A stretch of 64,000 bases of DNA from Brucella anthropi ATCC 49188 (GCF_000017405.1 NC_009668.1:1390001-1454000); one strand, 5' to 3'; counted from the stretch's first letter, positions 52,865-61,219 are shown. Numbers and translations: made by a program. Notes: generated from the letters alone by a model not told the origin.

Positions 52865-53983
52865 TTAATCGAGCGCCAGCCTATCCAGCGCATCACACAA
52901 GGCTTCCGTTTCCATCAGGGAGGTCACCGACCCAGGTGAAAACCGCAGAATACGACTGCGACAATCACAGTAAAAATTTTCAACCTTCAATGCGGTTACG
53001 ATCGCGGCCGCCCTTTCAGCCGAAACCGCTTGCACCATCACACTGCCGCCGCGCTCTTCAGGCCTTTCTGGAGAGACCAACGACAGTGCAGTGTTGGCAG
53101 CGACCCGTTCCACAATCTTGCCGGTCAACAGTTCGTTGTGCCGGGCCAGCACGTCGACACCTGTCGCGGAAACAAAATCAAGGCCGGGTTGCGAGGCTAT
53201 AGCCGCCAGCACGGCAGGCGTGCCATGGTCGAAGCGCCGCGCATCGTCGGCATAGGCAAAAGTATCAAGATCCCAGGAAAACGGATTAGGTTGACTAAAC
53301 CAGCCACGCAATTCCGGCTTGCAAGTCGTCAATAGTCCCGGACGCACATAGATTGCCCCTGCTCCCGAACTTCCACAAAGCCATTTGAGAGACGATCCCA
53401 CCACGACATCTATCTCTCCGACGGAAAAGGGGCGGATGCCTACGCCCTGGGTGACATCTGCAACGATGATCGTGCCGTGCTGCCTGCCGTGTTGGGACAT
53501 CAGGTCCAGGTCGGCGCGCTTCGATGTCGTGGACGACACCCATGTCACCAACGCAATCGCAACATCGCTGCCCCAAGCATCGATGAAATCCTCGTCGCGT
53601 ACAAAACTCTCGCCCTGTCTCATGGGTACGGTTTCGAGCGTAAATCCGAACCGCGCCTGCAACCCGGCCAGCAAAAAATGCAGACTCGGGAAGCAATCGG
53701 CGGCGGCCAGAATTCGGCGGCCGCGCAATAATTCCTCAGGCAGTGCACCGATCAGACTGTAAAGGGCCAGTGTCACATTCTCTACGGTAGTCATGGAGCC
53801 TGCGGGGGCGCCAATCAGGTTCTCCCAGCTTCGGATGAAATGCCCGCGCTCCGCCAGCATTGCCGGCCATTGAGAGTCATTTTCTGCCGACCAGATATCC
53901 GAATAACGACTAAGTGCCGCTTTCACCTTTTCCGCTTTACCCGGAAAGGTACCGATCGAGTGATAGAGAAAATAACCGCTCAT
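52865..53983 (-). CDS. Class V PLP enzyme, kynureninase-like
   Basis: A 372-residue fold-type I PLP protein of the class V aminotransferase group. The PLP lysine is K200 (GSSLKWLCGSSGAGAIYVRP) and the pyridine-binding Asp D176 (VADVTQG). The layout around it, with GWFSQPNPFSWD and RRFDHGTPAVLA, resembles kynureninase (SYKYLNGGPG..., GWxGH..PF, RFLxGTxP), but the Tyr before the lysine is Leu. It may be a kynureninase-like beta-lyase, a desulfurase-like enzyme or an aminotransferase. It lies downstream of an amino-acid ABC transporter on the same strand. Confidence 0.75.
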   Translation of the reverse strand: MSGYFLYHSIGTFPGKAEKVKAALSRYSDIWSAENDSQWPAMLAERGHFIRSWENLIGAPAGSMTTVENVTLALYSLIGALPEELLRGRRILAAADCFPSLHFLLAGLQARFGFTLETVPMRQGESFVRDEDFIDAWGSDVAIALVTWVSSTTSKRADLDLMSQHGRQHGTIIVADVTQGVGIRPFSVGEIDVVVGSSLKWLCGSSGAGAIYVRPGLLTTCKPELRGWFSQPNPFSWDLDTFAYADDARRFDHGTPAVLAAIASQPGLDFVSATGVDVLARHNELLTGKIVERVAANTALSLVSPERPEERGGSVMVQAVSAERAAAIVTALKVENFYCDCRSRILRFSPGSVTSLMETEALCDALDRLALD

Positions 53984-54036
53984 ATTATGCCTGCCATTGC
54001 TGTTGCCGATATCCGTCGATGAAACCGAAATTGGAA

Positions 54037-54711
54037 CTATCGGACTCTTTCCTTTTTGAACCGCGCCTCAAGAAGCGCGACCAAGCGCACAAGCGGCAGC
54101 AGGAGGATGAGATAGATAAGCGCTGCGCCGATCAACGGTGTCGGATTGGCATAAAGCGCCTGCGCGTCCTGCGCTTCCTTCAAAAGCTCGGGCAGAGCCA
54201 CAGTAGACGCCAATGCGGTGTCCTTGAACATGGAAACACAATTGCTGGTAGTCGGCGGAATGATGATACGGATCGCCTGTGGCAAAACCACTTTCCACAG
54301 AGTAACCGGGAATGGAATTCCAAGCGCAGAAGCAGCTTCGAACTGGCCGCGTGGTACACTTTCGATGCCGGACCGGAACACTTCCGCCGAATATGCCGCC
54401 ATAACCATGGAGAAAGACATGATGGCAGAGGTCCAGGCAGAAAAGCGTATCCCGATGAATGGCAGTGCATAATAGATCAGGATCAGCACGACCAAAACCG
54501 GCATGGCGCGGAATACATCGATATAGGCGATCGCGAGATAACGAAGAACCTTCGGTCCGTAGATACGGACAATACTGATCAGCAAGCCCGACAGAACACC
54601 AAAGAAAATGCTGGCGATACCGATGAGAAACGTATTGAGCAGGCCACGTCCAAGCGCTGGCAGGCTCGAAACGAGAACATCGGTGTTCAAGAAGGTTTCG
54701 ACGAATGTCAT
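54037..54711 (-). CDS. Polar amino acid ABC transporter, permease
   Basis: A 224-residue His/Glu/Gln-type permease with about five hydrophobic helices and the family loop YSAEVFRSGIESVPRGQFEAASALG. A start at ATG 54711 fits the family length; an ATG at 54747 is in frame. The binding protein lies just upstream on the same strand. No ATPase gene is present in the group, so it must borrow one or use a distant copy. Confidence 0.85.
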   Translation of the reverse strand: MTFVETFLNTDVLVSSLPALGRGLLNTFLIGIASIFFGVLSGLLISIVRIYGPKVLRYLAIAYIDVFRAMPVLVVLILIYYALPFIGIRFSAWTSAIMSFSMVMAAYSAEVFRSGIESVPRGQFEAASALGIPFPVTLWKVVLPQAIRIIIPPTTSNCVSMFKDTALASTVALPELLKEAQDAQALYANPTPLIGAALIYLILLLPLVRLVALLEARFKKERVR

Positions 54712-54826
54712 ATTGGCGTCCTTCGCAGGCAAATCCTGGGAGCGCACGACCGGTCAGTCTGAGAAGTAACGGTCGAAGATGGGCCGATCCTGCAAATGCG
54801 GCCCATCTGTCACCAACGTCAAAAGA

Positions 54827-55639
54827 TTACGGCTGCGGGATCGGCACGACGGTGACTGTCGAGGAATTGGCGGCAGGGTCCGTACCGAACCACTTTTTGT
54901 GAATAGCCGCAGTGGTCCCATCCTGCTTCATGGCGGTAATCGCATCGTTGAGCTTGCCAAGCAACGGATGGTCCTTCGCCATCATCAGACCATATTGCTC
55001 CCCGGTCTGAATTCGGTCTTTCACGGCAAACCCCTTCATCTTCAGAAAGAGATGTTCCATGCCGGGTATGTCGGAAATGACGGCATCTATGCGGCCTGCA
55101 CCGAGATCAAGAAACAGATCCTGTTGCGAGTTATAGCCTTTGATATCGGCGAAGCCTTTGGCCTCTTTGTTTTCCTTGACCCATTTTTCGCCGGTAGAGC
55201 CGGAAAGGGCACCAACGGTCTTGCCCTTCAAATCGGCCAGTCCGGTGACAGCGCTATCGGTCTTGGTCGCAACCCCGATATCTGAATCGTAGTAAGGCTG
55301 GGTGAAGGACTGTGATTTCAGGCGTTCCGGCGTGATTGTTATGGACGAAACCGCCACGTCGATACGCCGGGAAGTCGTTGCGGCAAACAGGGCCTGAAAC
55401 CCGTAATCAGCGATTTCCGGCTCCAGTCCGGCCCGTTTGGCTGCCTCGGTCGCGATATCGATTTCGAAGCCTTCGAACGTCCCATCGGCATTTTTCAACT
55501 CGAAAGGAGGGTTGCTGGGATAGGCACCGATATTAAGTGCGTCGGCAGCCAGAGATGCAGATGTCATGGCAAAGGAGCTCGCAGCCAGAGCGCTTGCAAG
55601 GCCTGCCATAGCCAGAAAATTACGGCGACAGATCATCAT
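54827..55639 (-). CDS. Polar amino acid ABC transporter, periplasmic binding protein
   Basis: A 270-residue family 3 solute-binding protein. The signal peptide is Tat-like (MICRRNFLAMAGLASALAASSFA, with RRNFL). Conserved segments are PFELKNADGTFEGFEIDIATEAAKRAGLEPEI and the DLKGKTVGALSGSTGEKW lobe. It would deliver an amino acid or opine-like compound to the permease downstream. Between it and the aminotransferase at 55795 lies 155 bases with a TTTGATCA-type site. Confidence 0.86.
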   Translation of the reverse strand: MMICRRNFLAMAGLASALAASSFAMTSASLAADALNIGAYPSNPPFELKNADGTFEGFEIDIATEAAKRAGLEPEIADYGFQALFAATTSRRIDVAVSSITITPERLKSQSFTQPYYDSDIGVATKTDSAVTGLADLKGKTVGALSGSTGEKWVKENKEAKGFADIKGYNSQQDLFLDLGAGRIDAVISDIPGMEHLFLKMKGFAVKDRIQTGEQYGLMMAKDHPLLGKLNDAITAMKQDGTTAAIHKKWFGTDPAANSSTVTVVPIPQP

Positions 55640-55712
55640 GTTGTTATTCCCTCTATGGGTCGTTTCTTTTCGGCAGAAGTCCCTGCTCCTACCTGCGTCG
55701 ACCTATTTGATT

Positions 55713-55724
55713 ATTTGATCATAT
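55713..55724. promoter_or_regulatory. Candidate GntR operator, site 1
   Basis: ATTTGATCATAT, a near palindrome around TGATCA, lies 74 bases before the binding-protein start. It closely matches the perfect site at 57166-57177. An imperfect inverted repeat ATTTTAAGTT-TC-AACTAAAAT follows at 55728-55748. Confidence 0.4.
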
Positions 55725-55794
55725 GGAATTTTAAGTTTCAACTAAAATCGCATTGGTCTGAGCAACCAGACCGCAGCGAAGATGCTCCAGTCAT

Positions 55795-56964
55795 TCAAAG
55801 GGAACCAAAGAACCGCTGAAGGCGATCCATGGCTTCATTGACACGTGCAAGCGATTGCGAACCGAAACAGACACGCAAATGCCCTTCACCGCCCGCTCCG
55901 TAAAAACTCCCCGCTTCCAGCACAACGCCCGCCTCTGTCATGATGCGTTCGGCCATGTCCTGCGACTTAAGACCCAATGCAGCGATTTTGGGAAACGCGT
56001 AGATCGTGCCTTCCGGCCAGTCGCACGTGACACCAGACATTTGATTTAACCGCGACACGACAATGTCGCGCTTTACTTTGTCTTCCGTCACCAGTTCGGC
56101 CAATATCTCCTCCGGCCCTGAGATCGCCGCCAGCGCCCCCGCCTGAATGAATGTGTTCACGTGAGTGACGTCGTTGGTCGTGATCTTCAAGATACCTTCG
56201 ATCATATGCTGCGGTGCTGTGAGATACCCAAGTCGCCAACCATCCATGGCAAAACTCTTGGTAAAAGCGAACATTGAAATCGTTCGCTCCTTCATGCCGG
56301 GCAACGAAGCGATCGAAACATGGCGCGCGCCATCGAACAGTATCTCTTCGTAAACCTCGTCAGAAACCACCACCAGATCGTGACGGCGAGCAATATCCGC
56401 CAGAACTTCCAGCTCCTCGCGACTGTAGACCCGTCCCGTCGGGTTACACGGATTGATCAGAACAATCATTTTTGTGCGGGCCGTGATCTTCGGTTCGATC
56501 AGTTCCGCCTTGATCGAGAAACGGTCGCTGGCATCCAGCGGCGCCAGAACAGGTTTGGCTCCGGCGAGTTCTATCTTGCCGATATGCTGAGGATAATAAG
56601 GTTCCAAGAGGATTGCCTCGTCGCCCGGGTCAAGCAGCGCCATGAAAGCGGCAAAGGACGCATGGGTCAGCCCGTTAGTGACAACGATATCGGAGGCTGA
56701 AACATCCATGTCATTCTTCTCACGCAGACGGGCGGCCAGGGCTTCGCGCAATTTTGGGATTCCCTGAAAATGCGAATAATGGACATCGCCTGCCATCAAT
56801 GCATTGACCGTCGCCTGCTTGATATGCAGTGGCGTATCGGCATGGGGGCTGCCAAGCTCCATGTGGATGAGGTCACCGGCATCCGCTCCGAGTGCCGCTG
56901 CCCGGGCATACATGCCAAAAGATTTGCTGGAACTTTCGGTGATGCGTCTGGCAAGGCGGATCAT
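55795..56964 (-). CDS. Class I/II pyridoxal-phosphate aminotransferase
   Basis: A 389-residue fold-type I aminotransferase. Visible marks are the HMELGSPHADTP opening, NPCNPTGRVYSREELE, VVSDEVYEEILFDG and the PLP lysine in FTKSFAMDGWRLGYL, where the order is S-K-S-F rather than the usual SK-x-x-x-x-G-x-R spacing being intact. The start at ATG 56964 follows CAGGAGAG. It lies upstream of the ABC transporter genes and is likely the step that deaminates the imported amino acid; tryptophan or kynurenine would suit the island but cannot be read from sequence. Confidence 0.84.
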   Translation of the reverse strand: MIRLARRITESSSKSFGMYARAAALGADAGDLIHMELGSPHADTPLHIKQATVNALMAGDVHYSHFQGIPKLREALAARLREKNDMDVSASDIVVTNGLTHASFAAFMALLDPGDEAILLEPYYPQHIGKIELAGAKPVLAPLDASDRFSIKAELIEPKITARTKMIVLINPCNPTGRVYSREELEVLADIARRHDLVVVSDEVYEEILFDGARHVSIASLPGMKERTISMFAFTKSFAMDGWRLGYLTAPQHMIEGILKITTNDVTHVNTFIQAGALAAISGPEEILAELVTEDKVKRDIVVSRLNQMSGVTCDWPEGTIYAFPKIAALGLKSQDMAERIMTEAGVVLEAGSFYGAGGEGHLRVCFGSQSLARVNEAMDRLQRFFGSL

Positions 56965-57328
56965 GAATCTATCTCTCCTGTTGTTTTCCGTCTCAGCCCC
57001 GCCCCTCAGCGAGTGTAAAAGCCGGCCTTCCGGGAGCCTGGTCAGCTTGGCGTAATCAAACCAGCACCGTCCTGTCCCTTTGTTTTCACATCTTCGTCGT
57101 GAGCACACTGCATGAACGCAGCTTCAACCTGGATTGGCTTCCCAACATGCGCGCATCTAAAGATCATTTGATCAAATAAGCAAGTGAAATATTTCCTGAT
57201 AATTTCTGCAAGTGCAGGAATTATATCATTCCTCATATCCAATTGTTATTGTTGTGTTTTTTATCGTATCTCAACGCGAAGGCAGAGAGTAGATCAGTCA
57301 TCCATATCGAATGGCGGAGCTGGGAATG
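56965..57328. promoter_or_regulatory. 364-base control region with perfect TTTGATCAAA palindrome
   Basis: No gene is seen. At 57166-57177 ATTTGATCAAAT is a perfect 12-base palindrome, about 200 bases before the aminotransferase start and near AT-rich sequence suitable for a promoter. A second copy at 55713 precedes the transporter. The FCD-type GntR at 52053 is the most plausible binder. The right part should also contain the 3' end region of the MarR gene. Confidence 0.45.
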
Positions 57329-57820
57329 CTATTCCTCATTGTCATCCATGAGGTGATTGCCGGCCGATTTTTTGAGACGCTTCATATCTCTCAGCAACGA
57401 AGCGATGGTGTCGCGATCGACCTCGGCCATCAGATCACGTAACCAGCTTTCATGGACCCGCGCCATTTCTGCGAACACCGTCTGCCCAGAATCAGTCAAT
57501 CGCGCGACGGTAACGCGTCTGTCGGCACCGGGTGTTTCACGACGCACAAGACCGTCGGCTTCCAATCGCTCAATCAAGCCGGTGATGTTGCCATTCGTCA
57601 CCATGGTCCGGCGCGAGAGTTCCCCGAGCCGTAACCCGTTCGGTTCCCGGTAAAGTTGGGCAAGAATGTCGAATTGTGGCAGCGTGACACCAAATTCTTT
57701 GCGCAGACGGCGGCGGATTTCCTGTGAAACCAGTCTGGTTGTTGCAAGCATACGCAGCCAGAGGCGCAACTCCTGCTTTTCGCTCTCATCGACTTCGGTG
57801 ACTATAAATTCGAGATCCAT
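57329..57820 (-). CDS. MarR-family transcriptional regulator
   Basis: A 163-residue MarR protein with winged helix at about residues 50-115 (FGVTLPQFDILAQLYREPNG, MVTNGNITGLIERLEADGLVRRE, wing TPGADRRVTVARLTDSG). I choose ATG 57820, as the reading frame upstream (to 57943) lacks family similarity. It is divergent from the isatin-hydrolase-like gene with 463 bases between, so it is the presumed repressor of that gene, with isatin or a related ring as plausible inducer. Confidence 0.84.
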   Translation of the reverse strand: MDLEFIVTEVDESEKQELRLWLRMLATTRLVSQEIRRRLRKEFGVTLPQFDILAQLYREPNGLRLGELSRRTMVTNGNITGLIERLEADGLVRRETPGADRRVTVARLTDSGQTVFAEMARVHESWLRDLMAEVDRDTIASLLRDMKRLKKSAGNHLMDDNEE

Positions 57821-58283
57821 TATCCGCCCGGTGCATATCGTTGCGCTGCAATCAATGAGAATTGCGCCAGACAGCCGATATTTCAAGCCTAAATTAACCT
57901 GACCGCTACACCCCTGCCCTTTATTGGTCGGCAGATCACACAAAAACCTTCCCTTAAAGCAATCGAACTGTGAAGAATGCCGTCGACATGCGAGCCCAGT
58001 TTTTACAGATGACCGATATTATACTTGAATGCATATAACTGCATTACCTTGCACGAGGTTTCACTACCAGTCACGACAGGACGCACGGACAAAAAAGTCC
58101 AGAAAATTCGGTTTATTGGCGAACGCTCTTCTGCCGCGAGAAAATTCCTGGAAGATTCTGTAAAAGAGATACTTGCAAGAGCATATTCCCTGCCATAGGC
58201 TTCGAGTGAACGTCCGAAAGAGACCGGTTCATCAAGGACCGCACAATAATGCCGGCGCCGGCTCAGGGCGAAATGGGGATTTC
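57821..58283. promoter_or_regulatory. 463-base divergent control region, MarR gene and isatin-hydrolase-like gene
   Basis: No gene I can support. It contains the direct repeat TTGCGC (near 57839 and 57862), an AT-rich stretch with TGCATATAACTGCA near 58030, and a good ribosome site GGGGAT close to 58284. The unusual length for a bacterial promoter region leaves room for a leader or a small RNA. Confidence 0.4.
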
Positions 58284-59090
58284 ATGAACGATACATCTGC
58301 TCTTTCCAGCCTTGCGTCCGGACTGCTGTCTGGCACCGTCAAGGTCGTTGACATCACCGCGCCACTCGGTCCGGATACGCCCGTCCTTTACCTTCCCCCA
58401 CAATTCGGCAAAAACACACCGAACGTTAAAGTTCACACTATCAGCCAGTACGATCAGGACGGTCCGTTCTGGGCCTGGAACTGGATAGAGCTTGGCGAGC
58501 ACACCGGCACCCATTTCGATGCCCCGTGTCACTGGATCACCGGCAAGGATCACTCCAACAACACCACCGATACGATCCCGCCACAGAACTTCGTTGCTCC
58601 CGTAAACGTAATCGACCGTTCCGCACAAGCCGCCGCCGACGCTGATTATCTGCTGACGGTTGATAGCATCAGGGAATGGGAAGCAGAGCATGGCGAAATT
58701 GAAGCCGGGTCATGGGTTTTGATGCGCACCGACTGGTACAAGCGCAATGGTTCAGCCGATACATTTCTGAATGCCGATGAAAACGGTCCACATTCTCCGG
58801 GACCAACGGTTGAAGCAATCGAGTATCTGCTTTCCAAAGGCATTATCGGTTGGGGTCAGGAAACAGTCGGTACGGATGCAGGATCCGCAGGAGCCATGAC
58901 CCCTCCATTTCCGGCACACAACCTCATGCACAAGGCAAACCGATACGGACTGGCAAGCCTGAGCAACCTTGATCAGCTACCAGCCAAGGGGGCGATCCTG
59001 ATCGCAGCACCCTTGAAATTCGTGAAAGGAACCGGCTCGCCGGTCCGTGCACTCGCACTCGTCGTCGGAGAAAAAACGACCGGACAGTAG
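58284..59090 (+). CDS. Isatin hydrolase-like cyclase-family metallohydrolase
   Basis: A 268-residue cyclase-family hydrolase (PF04199 type). The manganese-binding motif HTGTHFDAPCHW is present (about residues 73-84) with further conserved RTDW, DENGPHSPGPT, GTDAG and PAHNLMHKANRYGLASLSNLDQLP. These strings, and ILIAAPLKFVKGTGSPVR, follow the isatin hydrolase of Labrenzia aggregata as I remember it, more closely than the kynurenine formamidase KynB of the same fold. It would hydrolyse isatin to isatinate, a step of indole and indole-acetate breakdown in some bacteria. It lies alone, controlled by a divergent MarR. Confidence 0.84.
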   Translation: MNDTSALSSLASGLLSGTVKVVDITAPLGPDTPVLYLPPQFGKNTPNVKVHTISQYDQDGPFWAWNWIELGEHTGTHFDAPCHWITGKDHSNNTTDTIPPQNFVAPVNVIDRSAQAAADADYLLTVDSIREWEAEHGEIEAGSWVLMRTDWYKRNGSADTFLNADENGPHSPGPTVEAIEYLLSKGIIGWGQETVGTDAGSAGAMTPPFPAHNLMHKANRYGLASLSNLDQLPAKGAILIAAPLKFVKGTGSPVRALALVVGEKTTGQ

Positions 59091-59159
59091 CATCTGCGAC
59101 AAGGAAGTCCTGCACCGAGCCAAGAAAGGCTACGTCACATACTATAAAGTATGTTGCGT

Positions 59160-59190
59160 TTCACTGTCTCCAGCGATTGGAGGCAGTGAA
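59160..59190 (+). terminator. Possible terminator hairpin after the isatin-hydrolase-like gene
   Basis: TTCACTGTCTCC pairs with GGAGGCAGTGAA (one G-T pair), loop of 7, but no strong T-run follows. A shorter hairpin ACATACT/AGTATGT lies at 59137-59154. Confidence 0.4.
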
Positions 59191-59206
59191 AGCGCGCTTT
59201 GATTGA

Positions 59207-59326
59207 ACTGATTTCGAACGGTCGGTGATTGAACCACTTCTTCCGACCACAGTGCGCGGCAAACCTCATGTCGATGAACAGCACATTTCGAACGGTATTC
59301 TCTGGCATCTGAGAACAGGTGCACCC
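59207..59326 (+). pseudogene. IS5-family transposase remnant (N-terminal fragment)
   Basis: About 40 codons read TDFERSVIEPLLPTTVRGKP then HVDEQHISNGILWHLRTGAP. This is the start of IS5/IS1182-like transposases (LTDFEWxVIxPLLPxxxRGxPRVDDRRVLNGIFWxLRTGAPW). A stop codon replaces the start region, and similarity ends abruptly at GAP, where WRDLP is expected. No terminal inverted repeats are evident nearby. It is a relic of a mobile element inserted between the isatin-hydrolase-like gene and the nuclease-fold gene. Confidence 0.78.
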
Positions 59327-59388
59327 GCATTCCAGTTCGGTACGATCCTCTTCTTGGAGGCTTGCTTTAGGAGTTTTTGCCTCTTTCG

Positions 59389-60363
59389 TCATTGCGCAGG
59401 CGGTGCGGGCGGAAAATCGCCTTGCAACTGTGGCGACGGCGACGGCGACGGCGAAGATAGCTGCGGCTCCGGTTCAGGTGCCAGAGGCGACGGACTGTCG
59501 ATCATATTGCCGCTGTCCGGCTCCGCATTGAGCAGAGACGTATCGGGTTTGTCACCGAAGATGCCGAGACGCGCTTCCACAGCCTTACGACCCGCTTCGT
59601 CATAGGCACCACCCGGAACAGCCTTCGCCCAGCCATTGGCAACCAGCCATGCGGCTGCATCTTCATTGCCCAGCATGCATTCGGTCGCGACCGCAGCACC
59701 GCTGTCATTTTGCGGCAGGCGGCACATAACGGCACGGGAACGCAACCATTGCCGGAAGGCAGTGCGCGCCTGCATGCCGCACGGCCAGCTTTCACCGGAA
59801 GCGGTCTGGCAGGTCTGTTCTAAGGGTACGATTTCGATGCCCTGCAATTCAATCATACGGCCCTGACTTTCAAGCCGTCCGGCCGCCACAGCGACAGGTC
59901 GCTGCAAAAGCTGCATCTGTTCGCCCGCATCGACAGGCGTGGCCGGTGCCGGTGGCTCTGGCGGTTTGGGCGTGGATGCAAGACCGAGATCGCTCAGCGG
60001 TGGACGCGGTGCCTCGCGTTCAATGCCGTTGTCATTCACCTGGTCGTTGACCTTGCCGTTCTCTTTCCACGCAGGCGGCTGCCCTTCAACGGGGGCGGCT
60101 TGGCCCGGTTGCGGCGACGTCTCCTCTGAGGCATTGCCCGTTTCAGGCGATGTCCCCGGCTCGTTATAGTCGAACTGTTCGACGACGATGCCGCTTCCCG
60201 TACCGGATTCTGTCTTCGTATCACCGGAGTTGATGACGACCACCGGGCGATCCAGTGCACCATAGAACGGCGCCACGAAGGCTGCGATCAGAACTGCGCC
60301 TGTTATGCCAGCCAGACCGCCGAAAACGGCGCGTGCATGGCTTCTATCCTGCGATTGCGCCAT
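59389..60363 (-). CDS. Membrane-anchored thermonuclease-fold protein with eroded active site
   Basis: A 324-residue protein: one N-terminal membrane anchor (about 13-35), a long Pro/Glu-rich linker (about 40-155), a staphylococcal-nuclease-like domain (about 160-285) and a low-complexity Pro-Ser tail (PSPSPSPQ). The nuclease pattern is recognisable in PCGMQARTAFRQWLRSRAVMC and WLVANGWAKAVPGGAY, but the catalytic RLxGIDAPE reads IELQGIEIVPLE and the YGR motif reads DSGA, so the arginines required for catalysis are absent. It is probably a binding module, not an enzyme. Its start overlaps the stop of the repressor gene (TAATG). Confidence 0.72.
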   Translation of the reverse strand: MAQSQDRSHARAVFGGLAGITGAVLIAAFVAPFYGALDRPVVVINSGDTKTESGTGSGIVVEQFDYNEPGTSPETGNASEETSPQPGQAAPVEGQPPAWKENGKVNDQVNDNGIEREAPRPPLSDLGLASTPKPPEPPAPATPVDAGEQMQLLQRPVAVAAGRLESQGRMIELQGIEIVPLEQTCQTASGESWPCGMQARTAFRQWLRSRAVMCRLPQNDSGAAVATECMLGNEDAAAWLVANGWAKAVPGGAYDEAGRKAVEARLGIFGDKPDTSLLNAEPDSGNMIDSPSPLAPEPEPQLSSPSPSPSPQLQGDFPPAPPAQ

Positions 60364-61016
60364 TACTGGCTCGCCCATAAAATGCGGGCGACCCATTCGA
60401 TATCCTTGGACTCGAAAATGCGGTTCGGATGTTCGGGATTGAGCGAATGGAGCTCAATGGTTCGTGGCGTCTGGCGATGCAGGATCTTGGCCATCACTTC
60501 TCCGTCTTTCGTCCGCACCACCACGCGATCGCCCCGGCGAATGGCGGTATTGGGTGCTACGATCAGCGTATCGCCATCACGGTAAAGGGGCAACATTGAG
60601 TCGCCCGAAACCTCCAGCGCGTACACACCTTCTCCCGATCCGGCTGGGAATTCCACAATGTCCCAGCCTTGTCCAGCCGGAAACCCGGCATCATCGAAAT
60701 AGCCGCCAGCGCCCGCTTCGGCCATGCCGAGCAATGGAATGGACTGCATGTCCTGCGTATATTCGCCGAATTGCGGCGTGCGGTTTCCGCCACGGATGAG
60801 CCGCGTGAATTCATCGAACGTCGAGCCGGTTGCTTCCATCACCTTGGCCAGCGATTCCGTCGAAGGCCAGCGCGCACGCCCATCGGAAGCATAGCGCTTG
60901 GATTTGTTAAAGGTCGTAGGGTCGAGCCCTGCACGACGCGCCAGCCCGGACGCGCTCAGGGAATGACGTTCAGCCAGGGCATCAATGGCCGCCCACACGC
61001 TCTCGTGAGAAAACAT
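60363..61016 (-). CDS. S24-family (LexA/CI-like) helix-turn-helix repressor
   Basis: A 217-residue protein with an N-terminal helix-turn-helix (about 20-75, SASGLARRAGLDPTTFNK) and a C-terminal S24 domain with the Ser-Lys dyad S140 (EVSGDSMLPLYRDGDTLIV) and K177 (DGEVMAKIL). An Ala-Gly site near 101-105 (AGAGG) is a possible self-cleavage point. These features suggest a DNA-damage or stress-responsive repressor like CI, common as chromosomal regulators in Brucellaceae. The gene is coupled to the nuclease-fold gene. ATG 61016 is chosen; an upstream ATG at 61067 is weaker. Confidence 0.82.
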   Translation of the reverse strand: MFSHESVWAAIDALAERHSLSASGLARRAGLDPTTFNKSKRYASDGRARWPSTESLAKVMEATGSTFDEFTRLIRGGNRTPQFGEYTQDMQSIPLLGMAEAGAGGYFDDAGFPAGQGWDIVEFPAGSGEGVYALEVSGDSMLPLYRDGDTLIVAPNTAIRRGDRVVVRTKDGEVMAKILHRQTPRTIELHSLNPEHPNRIFESKDIEWVARILWASQ

Positions 61017-61219
61017 AGTAATGATCCGCCACCTAGGTTCCGACATATCTTCCTGAATAATCCCCATCAGGAAAGATATGTTTCAAAGGATTTTAAACCT
61101 ATTATTCCGTCCCATCTTCGGCTTCAACCTACCGAAAAAGCAGTAGTTGCGCAAGACGGCTGAATTAGCAGGGAAAATTTTCTTACCCGGGAATGGTGCA
61201 GTTCAGCTATGGCAAGGAG

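Noticed and set aside
59137..59154. ACATACT/AGTATGT hairpin as terminator
   Set aside because: Short AT-rich stem with no T-run; the larger hairpin at 59160-59190 is a better candidate.
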